This document shows, piece by piece, positions 42,417 to 50,581 of a stretch of DNA of 64,000 bases. A model generated the notes under the pieces. That model searched no databases. It was not told the origin of the DNA and saw only the letters and a list, made by a program, of their open reading frames with translations. Numbering within the stretch: the stretch's first letter is position 1; each line of letters starts with the position of its first letter. This DNA is from an uncultured Bacteroidota bacterium (GTDB lineage Bacteria > Bacteroidota > Bacteroidia > Bacteroidales > P3): positions 1-64,000 of the forward strand of contig CACYPU010000012.1 of the NCBI GenBank assembly GCA_902776365.1, written 5' to 3'. The translations under genes and the position numbers were made by a program.

Positions 42417-43266
42417 GGGCTTTCTTCTGCTTGTGGGGAATGTCGACGTACTCCCAGAAGGCTTGAAGCCGTGAGAGAATCTGGCTGTCGCCGCAGAGGG
42501 TTCCCACAGCGTGTCGGTAGACGATGTCATGCATATCACTCAGCACCTTGACGGGTTCTTTGTCGCTGAGCATCCATGGGCGCGCTAGCAAGCCCCTGCC
42601 TATCATCACCCCTTTGAACTTTGCGCCATCCCAATTTCCCTTTTTCCATTTTCCATTTTCCATTTCCTCGATGTCGCCGTTGTAGACCATCGGATGCCTG
42701 CACTCCTCCATAAACCTCGCGAACGCCTCGCGGTCAGCAACACCTTTGTATTGCTGCCGTCCCAAACGTGGATGCAATGTGACGTGCACCAGTGGCATCT
42801 CATTGATTATCGGCATCACCCTAAGCCCTTCTTCCTCGTTCTCCTGTCCCAAGCGCATCTTGACGGAAAAGGTCACCTCGGGCCTTCTCTGCATCTCTTT
42901 TAGTATCTCTTCCACCCGCTCGGGATGTTGCAGCAAACCGCACCCGCAACCAGCTTTCACCTGCATGGGGAACGGACATCCCATATTGAGGTCGATGCGC
43001 TTCCACCCTTGTCCTTGCAGCGCGTCGCAGAGTCGGGCGAACTCGTCGCCGTCCTTCGCAATCGCCTGTGGCACCGTAGGAACGCCCTCATTGGCCGCAG
43101 GGTCGGTGTCACGCAGATCTTTCCTCCTCACCTCGCCTTTTTCTATCCGCACAAAAGGCGTATAATACTCATCCACTCCGCCGACACACTCCCAGTGTGC
43201 CTGCCGGTAGACAGCGTCGGTATACCCCTGCAGCGGCGCAAAAGCGATGTATAATCTATCTATCAT
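42352..43266 (-). CDS. tRNA-dihydrouridine synthase
   Basis: A 304-residue FMN-dependent Dus enzyme that reduces uridines in tRNA D-loops. Features: the start YIAFAPLQGYTDAVYR, the catalytic Cys motif LNMGCPFPMQVKAGCGCGLL, VTFSVKMRLG, VHVTLHPR and GVMIGRGLLARPW. A heptamer array inserts MENGKWKKGNW at about residues 200-211 next to the NGDIEEM motif. Its 3' end overlaps the convergent alkyltransferase gene by 65 bases. Confidence 0.92.
   Translation of the reverse strand: MIDRLYIAFAPLQGYTDAVYRQAHWECVGGVDEYYTPFVRIEKGEVRRKDLRDTDPAANEGVPTVPQAIAKDGDEFARLCDALQGQGWKRIDLNMGCPFPMQVKAGCGCGLLQHPERVEEILKEMQRRPEVTFSVKMRLGQENEEEGLRVMPIINEMPLVHVTLHPRLGRQQYKGVADREAFARFMEECRHPMVYNGDIEEMENGKWKKGNWDGAKFKGVMIGRGLLARPWMLSDKEPVKVLSDMHDIVYRHAVGTLCGDSQILSRLQAFWEYVDIPHKQKKALMKATTLPRYREAVTTAMQVI
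42634..42668 (-). repeat. TTTCCAT heptamer array inside dus
   Basis: Four to five TTTCCAT units give MENGKWKKGNW in the Dus protein. Confidence 0.8.
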
Positions 43267-43280
43267 TTAACAGATAAAGA

Positions 43281-43317
43281 CCTGCGTCAGCAATTATTTA
43301 CAAGATTTACAAGATTT
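43281..43317. repeat. TTTACAAGA array next to a core copy
   Basis: TGCGTCAGC (43283-43291), the reverse complement of the core GCTGACGCA, is followed by two to three TTTACAAGA 9-mers (43296-43317). It fills the spacer between the rhodanese-MBL gene and dus. Confidence 0.65.
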
Positions 43318-43346
43318 CGTAAGGCCGCAGGCCGAGCAGGAGTTTT

Positions 43347-44390
43347 CTATTCGTAGTGCCGGATGCGTACGTCGATGCCCGGTAGCTGTGCGGGGATGCC
43401 GCTGACGTCGGTCTCGCCGTAGTGGTAGGGGAAGAGGACTTTCGGATGAATCGTCTTAGCGGCTTTTACCAGCTGTTCGGGCGTCATCGTGTAGGGCTGG
43501 TTGCAGGGGAGGAAGGCAATGTCGATGTCCTTTATCTCGGCCATCTCGGGGATATCCTCGGTATCGCCGGCTATGTAGATACGCAAGCCGTCGAGGGTGA
43601 GGATATAGCCGTTGTCGCGTCCCTTCGGGTGGAACTGTAGGTGCCCCTCGGTGGTGTTGTATGCCGGGACGGCCTCGAGCATGATGTCGTCGGCAAGCTG
43701 CTGGCGGTCGCCGTTGTCCATCGCGGTGCCCGCGCCGTACATCTCTACACAGCGGCGGTTCATGACCAGCTGCGTCTGCTCGGCAGTGAGCAAGCTGAGG
43801 GTCGCCGAGTCGTAGTGGTCGAAATGCTCATGGGTGACCAGCAGGATGGCGGCTTTTGGCAGGGCGGTGTAATCTACCGTGCGCTCGCGTAACTTGCTGC
43901 AGGGGTCGATCTCTATCTCGCGTCCGTCGTATTCAATGCGGATGCTGGAATGCATCAAGGCGTGGATCTTCACCAGCTTGCCGCTCTTGGTGACGAAGAT
44001 GTCGGTCTCCACAGTCGTTGTCGGCTTGCCGGCCTTCTGCCAAGCGAGGATGCCTCCGTCGAGGTTATACACCGTGCAGCCCTGGTTGACAAGCTGTTCT
44101 GCAGCCGTCAGGCTCCGCTTGCCGCTGCGGCAGTAAACGGCCACCGTGCCCCAGATGCCCTGGATGCGCTCCGCGAAGTCGTCAGCCTTCACATCGATAT
44201 TCTCCGCTCCTGCGAGGTGCCCTTCGGCATATTCCTTGGGTGTCCGCACATCGATGAGTCGCACATCCTTCTGTGCCATCATTTCGGCGAATTCCTCTGT
44301 CTTGACGGTCTTCACCGACTCGTTGTTTTTTGCATTTCCGCAGCTGCAAAACAAGGCTGCAAACATTGTCATCATAAGTATTGGTTTCAT
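43347..44390 (-). CDS. Rhodanese-MBL fusion lipoprotein
   Basis: A 347-residue protein with two domains behind a lipoprotein-type signal (FAALFCSC). Residues 28-122 are a rhodanese domain with DVRTPKEYAEGH and the active loop CRSGKR (Cys87). Residues 140-347 are a metal-dependent hydrolase of the UPF0173/L-ascorbate lactonase-like group with THEHFDHYD (His187, His189, Asp191, His192), YIAGDTEDIPEM and FPYHYGETD. The usual rhodanese-MBL fusions (persulfide dioxygenase types) have the MBL first and are cytoplasmic; this order and export are different. It may act on sulfur compounds in the periplasm, which is inference. Confidence 0.85.
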   Translation of the reverse strand: MKPILMMTMFAALFCSCGNAKNNESVKTVKTEEFAEMMAQKDVRLIDVRTPKEYAEGHLAGAENIDVKADDFAERIQGIWGTVAVYCRSGKRSLTAAEQLVNQGCTVYNLDGGILAWQKAGKPTTTVETDIFVTKSGKLVKIHALMHSSIRIEYDGREIEIDPCSKLRERTVDYTALPKAAILLVTHEHFDHYDSATLSLLTAEQTQLVMNRRCVEMYGAGTAMDNGDRQQLADDIMLEAVPAYNTTEGHLQFHPKGRDNGYILTLDGLRIYIAGDTEDIPEMAEIKDIDIAFLPCNQPYTMTPEQLVKAAKTIHPKVLFPYHYGETDVSGIPAQLPGIDVRIRHYE

Positions 44391-44400
44391 AACAATCAGT

Positions 44401-44943
44401 TTATTCTTTGATAAAATCGGCCAGCGGTTGTAGTGTTGTGAAATCCACGAAGTCCACCTGCTTGCCGTAGGTCTCGAGCATGGCCCTCGTTTCGGCGTTC
44501 TGCTGTTCCTCAGGTAGTTTGGCGACTTTCTTGATGAGCAGCGACATCATCAGGCGATACTTGAGGTTGAGCTTTGTGTAGTCGATAGCACCGCGGAGAT
44601 GGAAGAGTTTGCTTTCGTCATAGAAATGTGCTGGAATCTGGCTCTTGATGGACTGCCTGATGTGGGCGACATTGGCGGCGTCGGTGGGGTCGGCCAAGCC
44701 GACGGTGGCCACTATAAGCTCCTGCTTCGGAGTCATCCTGCCAGCGGTCTGTTTTAGTCCCGTGACGCCACCGGCGTAGAGGCTACCGAGGTAGATAATC
44801 CTATCGTAATCGCCCAGGTCTTTCCCCTCTTTGTATTCGACAGCTTCAAGGCCCGTCATCTCCGCCAGCCGCTCGGCATAGCGCTTTGCCGAACCGTATC
44901 GGCTACCGTATATGATAAGTTGCTTTTTCATTTTATCAGTCAT
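44401..44943 (-). CDS. Flavodoxin-domain protein
   Basis: About 180 residues. The FMN-binding start LIIYGSRYGSAKRYAERLAEMTG and the YDRIIYLGSLYAGGVTGL loop mark a flavodoxin (Flavodoxin_5/HemG-like). The ATG at 44943 overlaps the preceding stop by four bases (ATGA); an ATG at 44931 also fits. The C-terminal half (KYRLMMSLLIKKV...) is helical. It probably carries electrons to an unknown partner and is coupled to the serine hydrolase gene upstream. Confidence 0.85.
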   Translation of the reverse strand: MTDKMKKQLIIYGSRYGSAKRYAERLAEMTGLEAVEYKEGKDLGDYDRIIYLGSLYAGGVTGLKQTAGRMTPKQELIVATVGLADPTDAANVAHIRQSIKSQIPAHFYDESKLFHLRGAIDYTKLNLKYRLMMSLLIKKVAKLPEEQQNAETRAMLETYGKQVDFVDFTTLQPLADFIKE

Positions 44944-46112
44944 TCTTTCCATGAACCACTAAGTTGCTCAAACAGTACAGGAAGAATCGTGCATCCGTTG
45001 TTGTGCAACCCGATTCTCACCATGACAAGGTTTTTGTATGGGTTGACGTAAAGCACCTGTTCGCAGATGCCTAGAGCGTAATAGCCAGAAGATTCCGGCC
45101 TAATGAAGCCTTCGTAGTTGATATTGTACCAGTTGAAATGATAGCCAATGGTACTCTCGTCAAATGTGATGGTCTGCCGTATCCAGTCTTCGCTCACGAT
45201 GCGTTTTCCGTTCCACATCCCGTTGTTGAGATAGAGGGAGCCTATCTTGGCAAGGTCTCTGACGGTGGTCGCGATGCCGCCAAAGGCGTGCGCAACATCG
45301 TGTTTGCGACTGTCGATATTGACCAACGCCGGATGCTCCATGCCAAGGGGCTTCCATACTTTTTCACTGAGATAGTCGGCATAACGTTTGCCCGAGGCCC
45401 GCTCGATGACAACGCCGAGTATCGCAGATGTCATGCTCTCGTAGCGGCGCTGGGTACCCGGCTCACAACGGAACTTAAGCCCTTTGATTTGCCCCATGAT
45501 ATCGTGACCGTAATTCAACTTAGCCATTGCGTTTAGGTACCCCAATTCCTTCCATCTGAATTCGTAGGTGTCGTCAAAATCCAGCCCGCTCTTCATATCC
45601 AAAAGATGACGGATGGTCAGCTTCTGCCACATTGGATCTTCCTTTTTCAGTTCCGGTAGGTAGTCGGTGACGGGGTCGTCGATGCTGTGGATGTAACCGT
45701 CGTCAACTGCAATGCCACACAGGAGCGACGTGATGGACTTGGAGATAGAGAAAATGGTGGCCAGGCGGTCGGCCGAGAAATCGCCCCAGTAGTGCTCGTA
45801 GACGATGCTGTCATTGTGGAGGATAAGAATTCCCTGGGTGTTGCTCTCAGCGTCGAATGCCTCCCCGAAGGTGCTGTAACGGCAATGATGCGGTTCATTG
45901 TAGAAGTGCATGGTGTCAATCCAGTCGGCACGCCTGCCAACGGGAAACTGAAAGGTCTGCTCGCCGTTGGCAATGGTATCGACTTCGCGCTTCTCGAAGC
46001 TGAAGATATTGGGACCGTTCTTGCCATCAGTCCTCAAGCCCCTGACAATGGAGCACGACGACATTGACATTGCACAAAAAACAAGTGTGATAGTTATGAT
46101 GATTGATTTCAT
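44940..46112 (-). CDS. Serine hydrolase, beta-lactamase class C family, lipoprotein
   Basis: A 390-residue lipoprotein (lipobox MSSC, Cys20) with a class C beta-lactamase/DD-peptidase fold. The catalytic SxxK is in [13 protein letters not shown], the second motif is YES in [13 protein letters not shown] and [16 protein letters not shown] is typical. Members hydrolyse D-amino-acid esters or peptides; true antibiotic resistance cannot be inferred. It overlaps the DUF1905 gene (46109) and the flavodoxin gene by four bases each. Confidence 0.9.
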   Translation of the reverse strand: MKSIIITITLVFCAMSMSSCSIVRGLRTDGKNGPNIFSFEKREVDTIANGEQTFQFPVGRRADWIDTMHFYNEPHHCRYSTFGEAFDAESNTQGILILHNDSIVYEHYWGDFSADRLATIFSISKSITSLLCGIAVDDGYIHSIDDPVTDYLPELKKEDPMWQKLTIRHLLDMKSGLDFDDTYEFRWKELGYLNAMAKLNYGHDIMGQIKGLKFRCEPGTQRRYESMTSAILGVVIERASGKRYADYLSEKVWKPLGMEHPALVNIDSRKHDVAHAFGGIATTVRDLAKIGSLYLNNGMWNGKRIVSEDWIRQTITFDESTIGYHFNWYNINYEGFIRPESSGYYALGICEQVLYVNPYKNLVMVRIGLHNNGCTILPVLFEQLSGSWKE

Positions 46113-46384
46113 TTTTTTACTCGTTCATAAAAAGTTACATGTACCATATCGCCGAAAGTTTTGCCGATTTGTTTTCGGATATCCTTGCGGAGGCCTAGGA
46201 TGTGGCAGGGAGTCCCCATCTTCACTATCTGGCCGTCGTAGGGAACACCGTCGAAGGTGGCGTGCACCGCCAGACGCCCCTTGCCGAAGAGTGCCTTGAT
46301 GTCGAAAGGCACCTCCACGTAGGCGGCATCCATCTCCTCGTTCTGCAGGATGACGGCATCGAATTCGAGGGGTTGCTCCATCAT
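46109..46384 (-). CDS. DUF1905 protein
   Basis: A 91-residue cytoplasmic protein of the DUF1905 family ([54 protein letters not shown]). The fold is a small beta-barrel of unknown function, often linked to YdeI-like domains. It overlaps the serine hydrolase start by four bases. Confidence 0.88.
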   Translation of the reverse strand: MMEQPLEFDAVILQNEEMDAAYVEVPFDIKALFGKGRLAVHATFDGVPYDGQIVKMGTPCHILGLRKDIRKQIGKTFGDMVHVTFYERVKK

Positions 46385-46393
46385 GACGACTTT

Positions 46394-47851
46394 CTAACAG
46401 TTTGCAAATTGTTCCAAAGACGATTCGTCCAATCGCTGCACTGTCCATTCGTCCATAGGGATGGCGCCGATGCTGCGATAGACATTCAGGGCCGGTTGGT
46501 TCCAGTCGAGGCAGATCCACTCCATGCGGCCGCAGTGGCGCTCCACGGCCATTTGCGCCAGGTGCTTCAGCAGGGCTTTTCCGTAGCCCCTGCCGCGTTT
46601 CTCAGGCAGAATGAAAAGATCTTCGAGATAGAGCCCCTTGCGGCCCACGAAGGTGGAGAAGTTGTGGAAGAACAGGGCGAAACCTATCGCCACGCCATCC
46701 TCTTCCGCAAAGAGTACTTCGGCGGAACGCTCCACAAACAGCGAGTGGTGGAGGGTGGCTTCGTCGGCGATCACCTCATCGGCACACTTTTCATAGGAGG
46801 CCAGCTTTTTGATGAATTCAAGCACAAGGCCAGCCTCGTCGGGCCTTGCGGGACGGATATTGAATTGCGATTCCATAGTCATGACTCTTTTTGAACCTTG
46901 TTTTTTTTCTCCACAGGGGGAAGAACCGGGGAGTGTTGCGGCAGTATTGCCCGTATTCGGGATACTTGCCGCGAATAATTCGCCTTCGGCCACGATGGCA
47001 GCGGTACCACCGACATAGACGGTGCCGTCGGGAGCGATGCGGGTGGCCACCACCGAAGGCCTGCCCATCGTTTCTCCTTGCAGGAAGGCGAAGTCGCCCT
47101 GTGGCGGGATGATGCCGTTGACCGCCAGATAATGCGTCAGTGCAGCGTTGGCGGTGCCGGTGGCCGACTCCTCGGGGATGTCGTAGAACGGCGCAAAGTC
47201 GCGGACAAAGGCAGTGATTGCTTGATTGCTTGAATGCTTGATTGTTTGAGTGGGAAGGGCGAAGACGTGGAAGCTGCAGGCATCGTGCGCTTTGGTGATG
47301 GTGGCGACAGCCTCCATGTCGGGTTGCAAGGCGTTGAGGGTCTCTACGTCGGGGACGGGAATCATCAGGTCCTTGAGGCCGGCATAGGCGATCTGCACAG
47401 GCAAATTGAAATTTGAAGGGTTCAAGCCCAGGGCTTTGTATATCTCCTTGGTGTCGGCAACGGCCTCGACGATGCGGGGGGTGGCCATCTGCATCATTAC
47501 ACGCTCACCGGCGTCAATCATCAGGTCGCCAGCCAGCGTGTGGCACAGGCAGCGTCCCTCGGCCTGTCCGAGGCGGTGCAGCAGGGCGAAGGTGGCCACG
47601 GTGGCATGGCCGCAGAGCTCCACCTCGGCCTTTGGCGTGAAGTAGCGCACATGAGCTTTGAATGTGTTATTGTGTGAATGCGTTATTGCGTGAGTAAATC
47701 GCACGAAGGCGGTCTCGGAATAGCGCAGTTCCGCCGCCACCTGCAGCATCAGGCGCTCGTCGGGGAACGGCTCGTCCCCCAACAGCACCACTCCGGCGGT
47801 ATTTCCGCCGAATGGGCGGTCGGTGAAAGCGTCGACAATATAATATTTCAT
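46394..47851 (-). CDS. PhzF-family isomerase fused to GNAT acetyltransferase
   Basis: A 485-residue frame. Residues 1-300 are a PhzF/DapF-like isomerase (MKYYIVDAFTDRPFGGNTAG, the Glu in RYSETAFV, CGHATVATFALL, EESATGTANAALTHYL). Residues about 327-485 are a GNAT acyltransferase (FNIRPARPDEAGLVLEF, EKRGRGYGKALLKHL). The start at 47851 matches family N-termini better than an upstream in-frame ATG. The join contains an A8 run (46901-46908); with seven As the PhzF frame would end in TCATGA, overlapping the GNAT ATG by four bases. So this may be two coupled genes fused by a slipped tract or an assembly error. Two octamer arrays add residues 52-64 and 201-212. Confidence 0.8.
   Translation of the reverse strand: MKYYIVDAFTDRPFGGNTAGVVLLGDEPFPDERLMLQVAAELRYSETAFVRFTHAITHSHNNTFKAHVRYFTPKAEVELCGHATVATFALLHRLGQAEGRCLCHTLAGDLMIDAGERVMMQMATPRIVEAVADTKEIYKALGLNPSNFNLPVQIAYAGLKDLMIPVPDVETLNALQPDMEAVATITKAHDACSFHVFALPTQTIKHSSNQAITAFVRDFAPFYDIPEESATGTANAALTHYLAVNGIIPPQGDFAFLQGETMGRPSVVATRIAPDGTVYVGGTAAIVAEGELFAASIPNTGNTAATLPGSSPCGEKKQGSKRVMTMESQFNIRPARPDEAGLVLEFIKKLASYEKCADEVIADEATLHHSLFVERSAEVLFAEEDGVAIGFALFFHNFSTFVGRKGLYLEDLFILPEKRGRGYGKALLKHLAQMAVERHCGRMEWICLDWNQPALNVYRSIGAIPMDEWTVQRLDESSLEQFANC
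47216..47251 (-). repeat. GATTGCTT octamer array inside phzF part
   Basis: Four GATTGCTT/GAATGCTT units give TQTIKHSSNQAIT; the same unit occurs in rimO (8157-8193). Confidence 0.8.
47660..47697 (-). repeat. GAATGTGT/TATTGCGT octamer array inside phzF part
   Basis: Four to five octamers close to those of the palindromic intergenic elements give TRAITHSHNNTFK in the PhzF protein. Confidence 0.8.
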
Positions 47852-47865
47852 AGTCGTATGGGGTG

Positions 47866-48531
47866 TCAGGGTTTCGGTGCAAAGGGGCACTTTTTGCCGA
47901 TGCATTGTTCGTTGATCTGGCTGCGCGAGCAGGTAATCTCGGGTTTCTCCATCTCCACGCCGAGGTTCTCTTTCACGAAGTCGATGGCCGTGAGTATTGA
48001 GAGGTACGAGTCACGCTTGCAGCAGCGAGGGCCGCCGTTAAGGGCCACCTGCTCCAAGGCGCGGGCGGTCATCAAGTTGCAGAGGCGCCAGGTGTCGGTC
48101 GAGAATGGAGTGTTGCGGGTGACTATTGACAGGAAGATGCCGGTGCTGATGCTCGCGCCGCAGGCACCCATATATCCGCAGGCGCCACCGGGCACCTGCT
48201 CGCCGCGCTCCCGCATCTCGGCAAGGGCCTCTTCGAGGTCCAGCTTGGCGCTGTCGGGCAGGCAGTTATTGTAGGCTGTCAGCAGGGCCGCGCCCACCAG
48301 CACATGGTGCGTGGGCCCGTGCATGGGACACTCCGGCTGCGACATCAGCTTCTCTAAAATCTCAATTGGGTTCCGTGAGGACTCCTCCATGCACAGCGCC
48401 GCCACGGGGTCTACCGATGATTCTGTGATTGACTCAACGGCGGGTACGCTCTCTTTTGGCGTTTCTTTGCACGACGTGGCCATTAGCGCCATCACAGCCG
48501 CCACAACGATAATTGACAGTATTTTCTTCAT
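47866..48531 (-). CDS. DUF5714 domain lipoprotein
   Basis: A 221-residue protein with a lipoprotein signal (MALMATSC, Cys21) and a DUF5714 domain: ECPMHGPTHHVLVGAALLTAY, GGACGYMGACGASISTGIF and NGGPRCCKRDSYLSI, plus a Cys-rich end (CIGKKCPF). The DUF is best known as a cytoplasmic Cys-rich domain sometimes fused to methyltransferases, with conserved cysteines suggesting metal or Fe-S binding. An exported, lipid-anchored version is unusual. It has its own promoter and precedes phzF by 14 bases. Confidence 0.85.
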   Translation of the reverse strand: MKKILSIIVVAAVMALMATSCKETPKESVPAVESITESSVDPVAALCMEESSRNPIEILEKLMSQPECPMHGPTHHVLVGAALLTAYNNCLPDSAKLDLEEALAEMRERGEQVPGGACGYMGACGASISTGIFLSIVTRNTPFSTDTWRLCNLMTARALEQVALNGGPRCCKRDSYLSILTAIDFVKENLGVEMEKPEITCSRSQINEQCIGKKCPFAPKP

Positions 48532-48552
48532 TTTTCAGATGCTATTGCGATG

Positions 48553-48560
48553 CAAAGATA
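48553..48560 (-). promoter_or_regulatory. Promoter of the DUF5714 gene
   Basis: Minus strand TATCTTTG followed by CA, 21 bases before the DUF5714 start. Confidence 0.65.
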
Positions 48561-48612
48561 CGCTTTTTCTCTGGATTGAAGAAAAATATTTTGCCATATT
48601 CGTTGAATCATG

Positions 48613-48620
48613 TATCTTTG
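48613..48620 (+). promoter_or_regulatory. Promoter-like element with no intact gene
   Basis: TATCTTTG followed by CA. The only frame downstream is a short one at 48646, so the element seems to be left from a lost gene. Confidence 0.5.
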
Positions 48621-48645
48621 CATCGTCATTCTAAAGAATCAAAAG

Positions 48646-48795
48646 ATGAGAGACAGAATCCTTTTTATAACGTTTGCGGTGGGTGGGTGGGGGCACCGAG
48701 CCGCCATCGCCGATAGACCGCCGAAGGATCGTCGAAGGAACAATAAGCTTGAATGTGTGAATGCTTTAAAAATGCGTAAATGCGTTAACGTGTAA
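48646..48795 (+). pseudogene. Possible gene-start remnant
   Basis: An ATG 26 bases after a promoter opens a 49-codon frame (MRDRILFITFAVGGWGHRAA then charged residues). The start looks like a signal peptide, but the sequence then runs into GGGTGGGTGGGGG and an octamer array and stops. It looks like the 5' end of a deleted exported protein. No family recognised. Confidence 0.3.
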
Positions 48796-48820
48796 ATGCG
48801 TTAGTGGGAATGCGTTAGTT
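48750..48820. repeat. AATGCGTA octamer array
   Basis: Seven to eight imperfect AATGCGTA/AATGTGTG units, the same family as at 1621, 28815 and 56685, but with only one arm. It fills part of the gap before the S66 pseudogene; the rest of 48821-48921 shows nothing. Confidence 0.75.
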
Positions 48821-48921
48821 TTTTTTCGAAACGCTAACGAGACTTCGCTGTGGAGTGCCGTCGGCTTGGCAAATTCGACACAGTAGATGTGAAATATATT
48901 TGCGGAGAACCAATTTATTTG

Positions 48922-48929
48922 TATCTTTG
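48922..48929 (+). promoter_or_regulatory. Promoter of the S66 carboxypeptidase
   Basis: TATCTTTG with a TTTG at 48899-48902 and 19 bases between, a near-consensus Bacteroidetes promoter. Confidence 0.65.
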
Positions 48930-48953
48930 CATTATGAAAAAAACACAACTATT

Positions 48954-49785
48954 ATGAGAAAAACATTGCTATTGCTGACGATTGCGACGCTGGTCTTCGC
49001 GTCGTGCGGAAAGGAAGAGGTCCGTCCGGAACCCATTCCCGACGGTAACCTGGTGCTCAACTGCGAGAAACCGGCCTATCTGAGTGACGGCGACACGGTG
49101 GCGCTTATCTCTCCGGCCTATTACACCCCGATGGAGAACGTCGAGGCTACCGCCAACGTGCTGCGGTCGTGGGGTCTGGTGCCCGTCATCGGCCCCAATG
49201 TGGGTAAGATAGTCGACGGGAAGTATGCCGGTACCGTCGACGAGCGCGCCAGCGACATCCTCTGGGCATTCAATGACCCGAGCATCAAGGCCATTATCTG
49301 CAACCGTGGCGGCTACGGCACCATACAGCTTATCGACCACATTCCGCTTGCTGAACTGTCCGCCTCGCCCAAATGGCTCGTCGGCTTCAGCGACATCAGT
49401 ACCCTGCACGGCCTGCTGAGCCGCGCCGGAGTGATGAGCGTCCACGGCACCATGAGCTCCTATCTGGCAAATGGCGGCACCGCCGAGACCAGCACCATGA
49501 TGCGCGACCTGCTGAATGGGGCAGGTCCCTTGCTATCACCTGCCCGCCCACGCCCAGAACATCACCGGAGTGGCAAGCGGCGTGCTGGTGGGCGGCAACC
49601 TCTGCACTTTCGCTCCCAACCTGGGCTCGCAGGCCGACGCCACGATGGGGCAGGACCTGATCCTCTTTGTCGAGGAGGTCGGCGAGTCGATGCACAACAT
49701 CGACCGTCAGATGCGCATCCTGCAGATGAACGGCGTGCTTGACCGCTGCAAGGGAATCATACTGGGCGAGTTAAAAAGTTTTTGA
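48954..49785 (+). pseudogene. S66 LD-carboxypeptidase-like lipoprotein, frameshifted and truncated
   Basis: The first frame (48954 to about 49530) gives a lipoprotein signal (LVFASC, Cys18) and an S66 domain: DTVALISPAYYTP, NRGGYGTIQLID and the catalytic Ser in GFSDISTLHG. Near 49517-49535 the reading frame changes. The second frame continues to 49785 with the family segments GVLVGGNLCTFAPNLGSQ, LFVEEVGE and RCKGIILGEL, then stops. About 100 C-terminal residues that normally carry the catalytic His are missing. So the gene has a frameshift and a truncation. S66 enzymes cut the L,D-bond in recycled murein peptides; this copy should be inactive. Confidence 0.82.
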
Positions 49786-49806
49786 AATAGGTTCGGTTTT
49801 ATTTCG

Positions 49807-49814
49807 TATTTTTG
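49807..49814 (+). promoter_or_regulatory. Promoter of the QueG-like pair
   Basis: TATTTTTG followed by CA, 30 bases before the ATG at 49844; TTTG at 49781-49784 could be the -33 element (22 bases). Confidence 0.6.
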
Positions 49815-49843
49815 CAAAATCAATCAAGACGATAATCCAAACT

Positions 49844-50581
49844 ATGGATAGCAATAATTACCCCCACCCGTGGGAGCAGGACCTACCCCTCACCGACCGG
49901 CTGCTGAAACTGGTGGACGACGAGGACTGGGACCTCTTTGGCATCGCCGACGTGGGGCCGCTCAACGAGAAGGCGCGTCCCGGGCGGCGTCCCAAAGACC
50001 TCTGGCCGACGGCCAAGGCGGTGCTGATGTTCGCCGTGGGGCTGGCCGACCCCTTCACCCGCGGATGGGTGCAGAACGGCAAGAGCGGCAAGTTCTACTC
50101 TTACGCCCTGCTGGAGCTCGACCGCCGCGTGTGGACGGTGAAACGTTTCCTGCGGCAGGAGGGTTACCTCTATTTCGGGGGCGAGTCCTACGGCGGTGCT
50201 CTCTTCGACACGGGCATCCGTTTCGCTGATGCCGCCGCCGACTGCGGCATGGGCTATATCGGCAAGAGCAACGTGCTCGTTACCGAGAAATACGGGCCCC
50301 GCATCAATATGACCTACCTGATGACCGACGCGCCGCTGGTGACCACCATCAAAGAGGTGCCCAGCCGTTGCGGACGCTGCACGGCCTGCAAGAAGGTCTG
50401 CATGAGCGGTGCCATCCTCGGCGACTACTACTTCCACCAGCGCCAATGCGAGGCCATCATCAACGTGAAGCCCAACATGGACTACTACAGCGACTTCGTG
50501 AAACAGGACTGCGACCGTTGCCTGCGCGTCTGTCCGCAAGGGAAGGTGAAGTGGAAAAACGGAAAGGAGGTGCGGCCATGA
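49844..50581 (+). CDS. QueG-like 4Fe-4S double-cluster protein (first of pair)
   Basis: A 245-residue protein resembling the core of epoxyqueuosine reductase QueG: DLFGIADVGPLNEKA at the start, GYIGKSNVLVTEKYGPRINM in the middle, and two [4Fe-4S] motifs near the end (CGRCTACKKVC and CDRCLRVCPQG). True QueG has a longer N-terminal cobalamin domain and C-terminal HEAT repeats, which are missing, so tRNA modification is not assured. Related short proteins are widespread in anaerobes with unknown electron-transfer roles. It overlaps the next gene by four bases. Confidence 0.85.
   Translation: MDSNNYPHPWEQDLPLTDRLLKLVDDEDWDLFGIADVGPLNEKARPGRRPKDLWPTAKAVLMFAVGLADPFTRGWVQNGKSGKFYSYALLELDRRVWTVKRFLRQEGYLYFGGESYGGALFDTGIRFADAAADCGMGYIGKSNVLVTEKYGPRINMTYLMTDAPLVTTIKEVPSRCGRCTACKKVCMSGAILGDYYFHQRQCEAIINVKPNMDYYSDFVKQDCDRCLRVCPQGKVKWKNGKEVRP

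Noticed and set aside
44940-46112. Antibiotic-resistance beta-lactamase
   Set aside because: The serine hydrolase has SxxK and a YxS motif, but the family is broad and resistance cannot be inferred.
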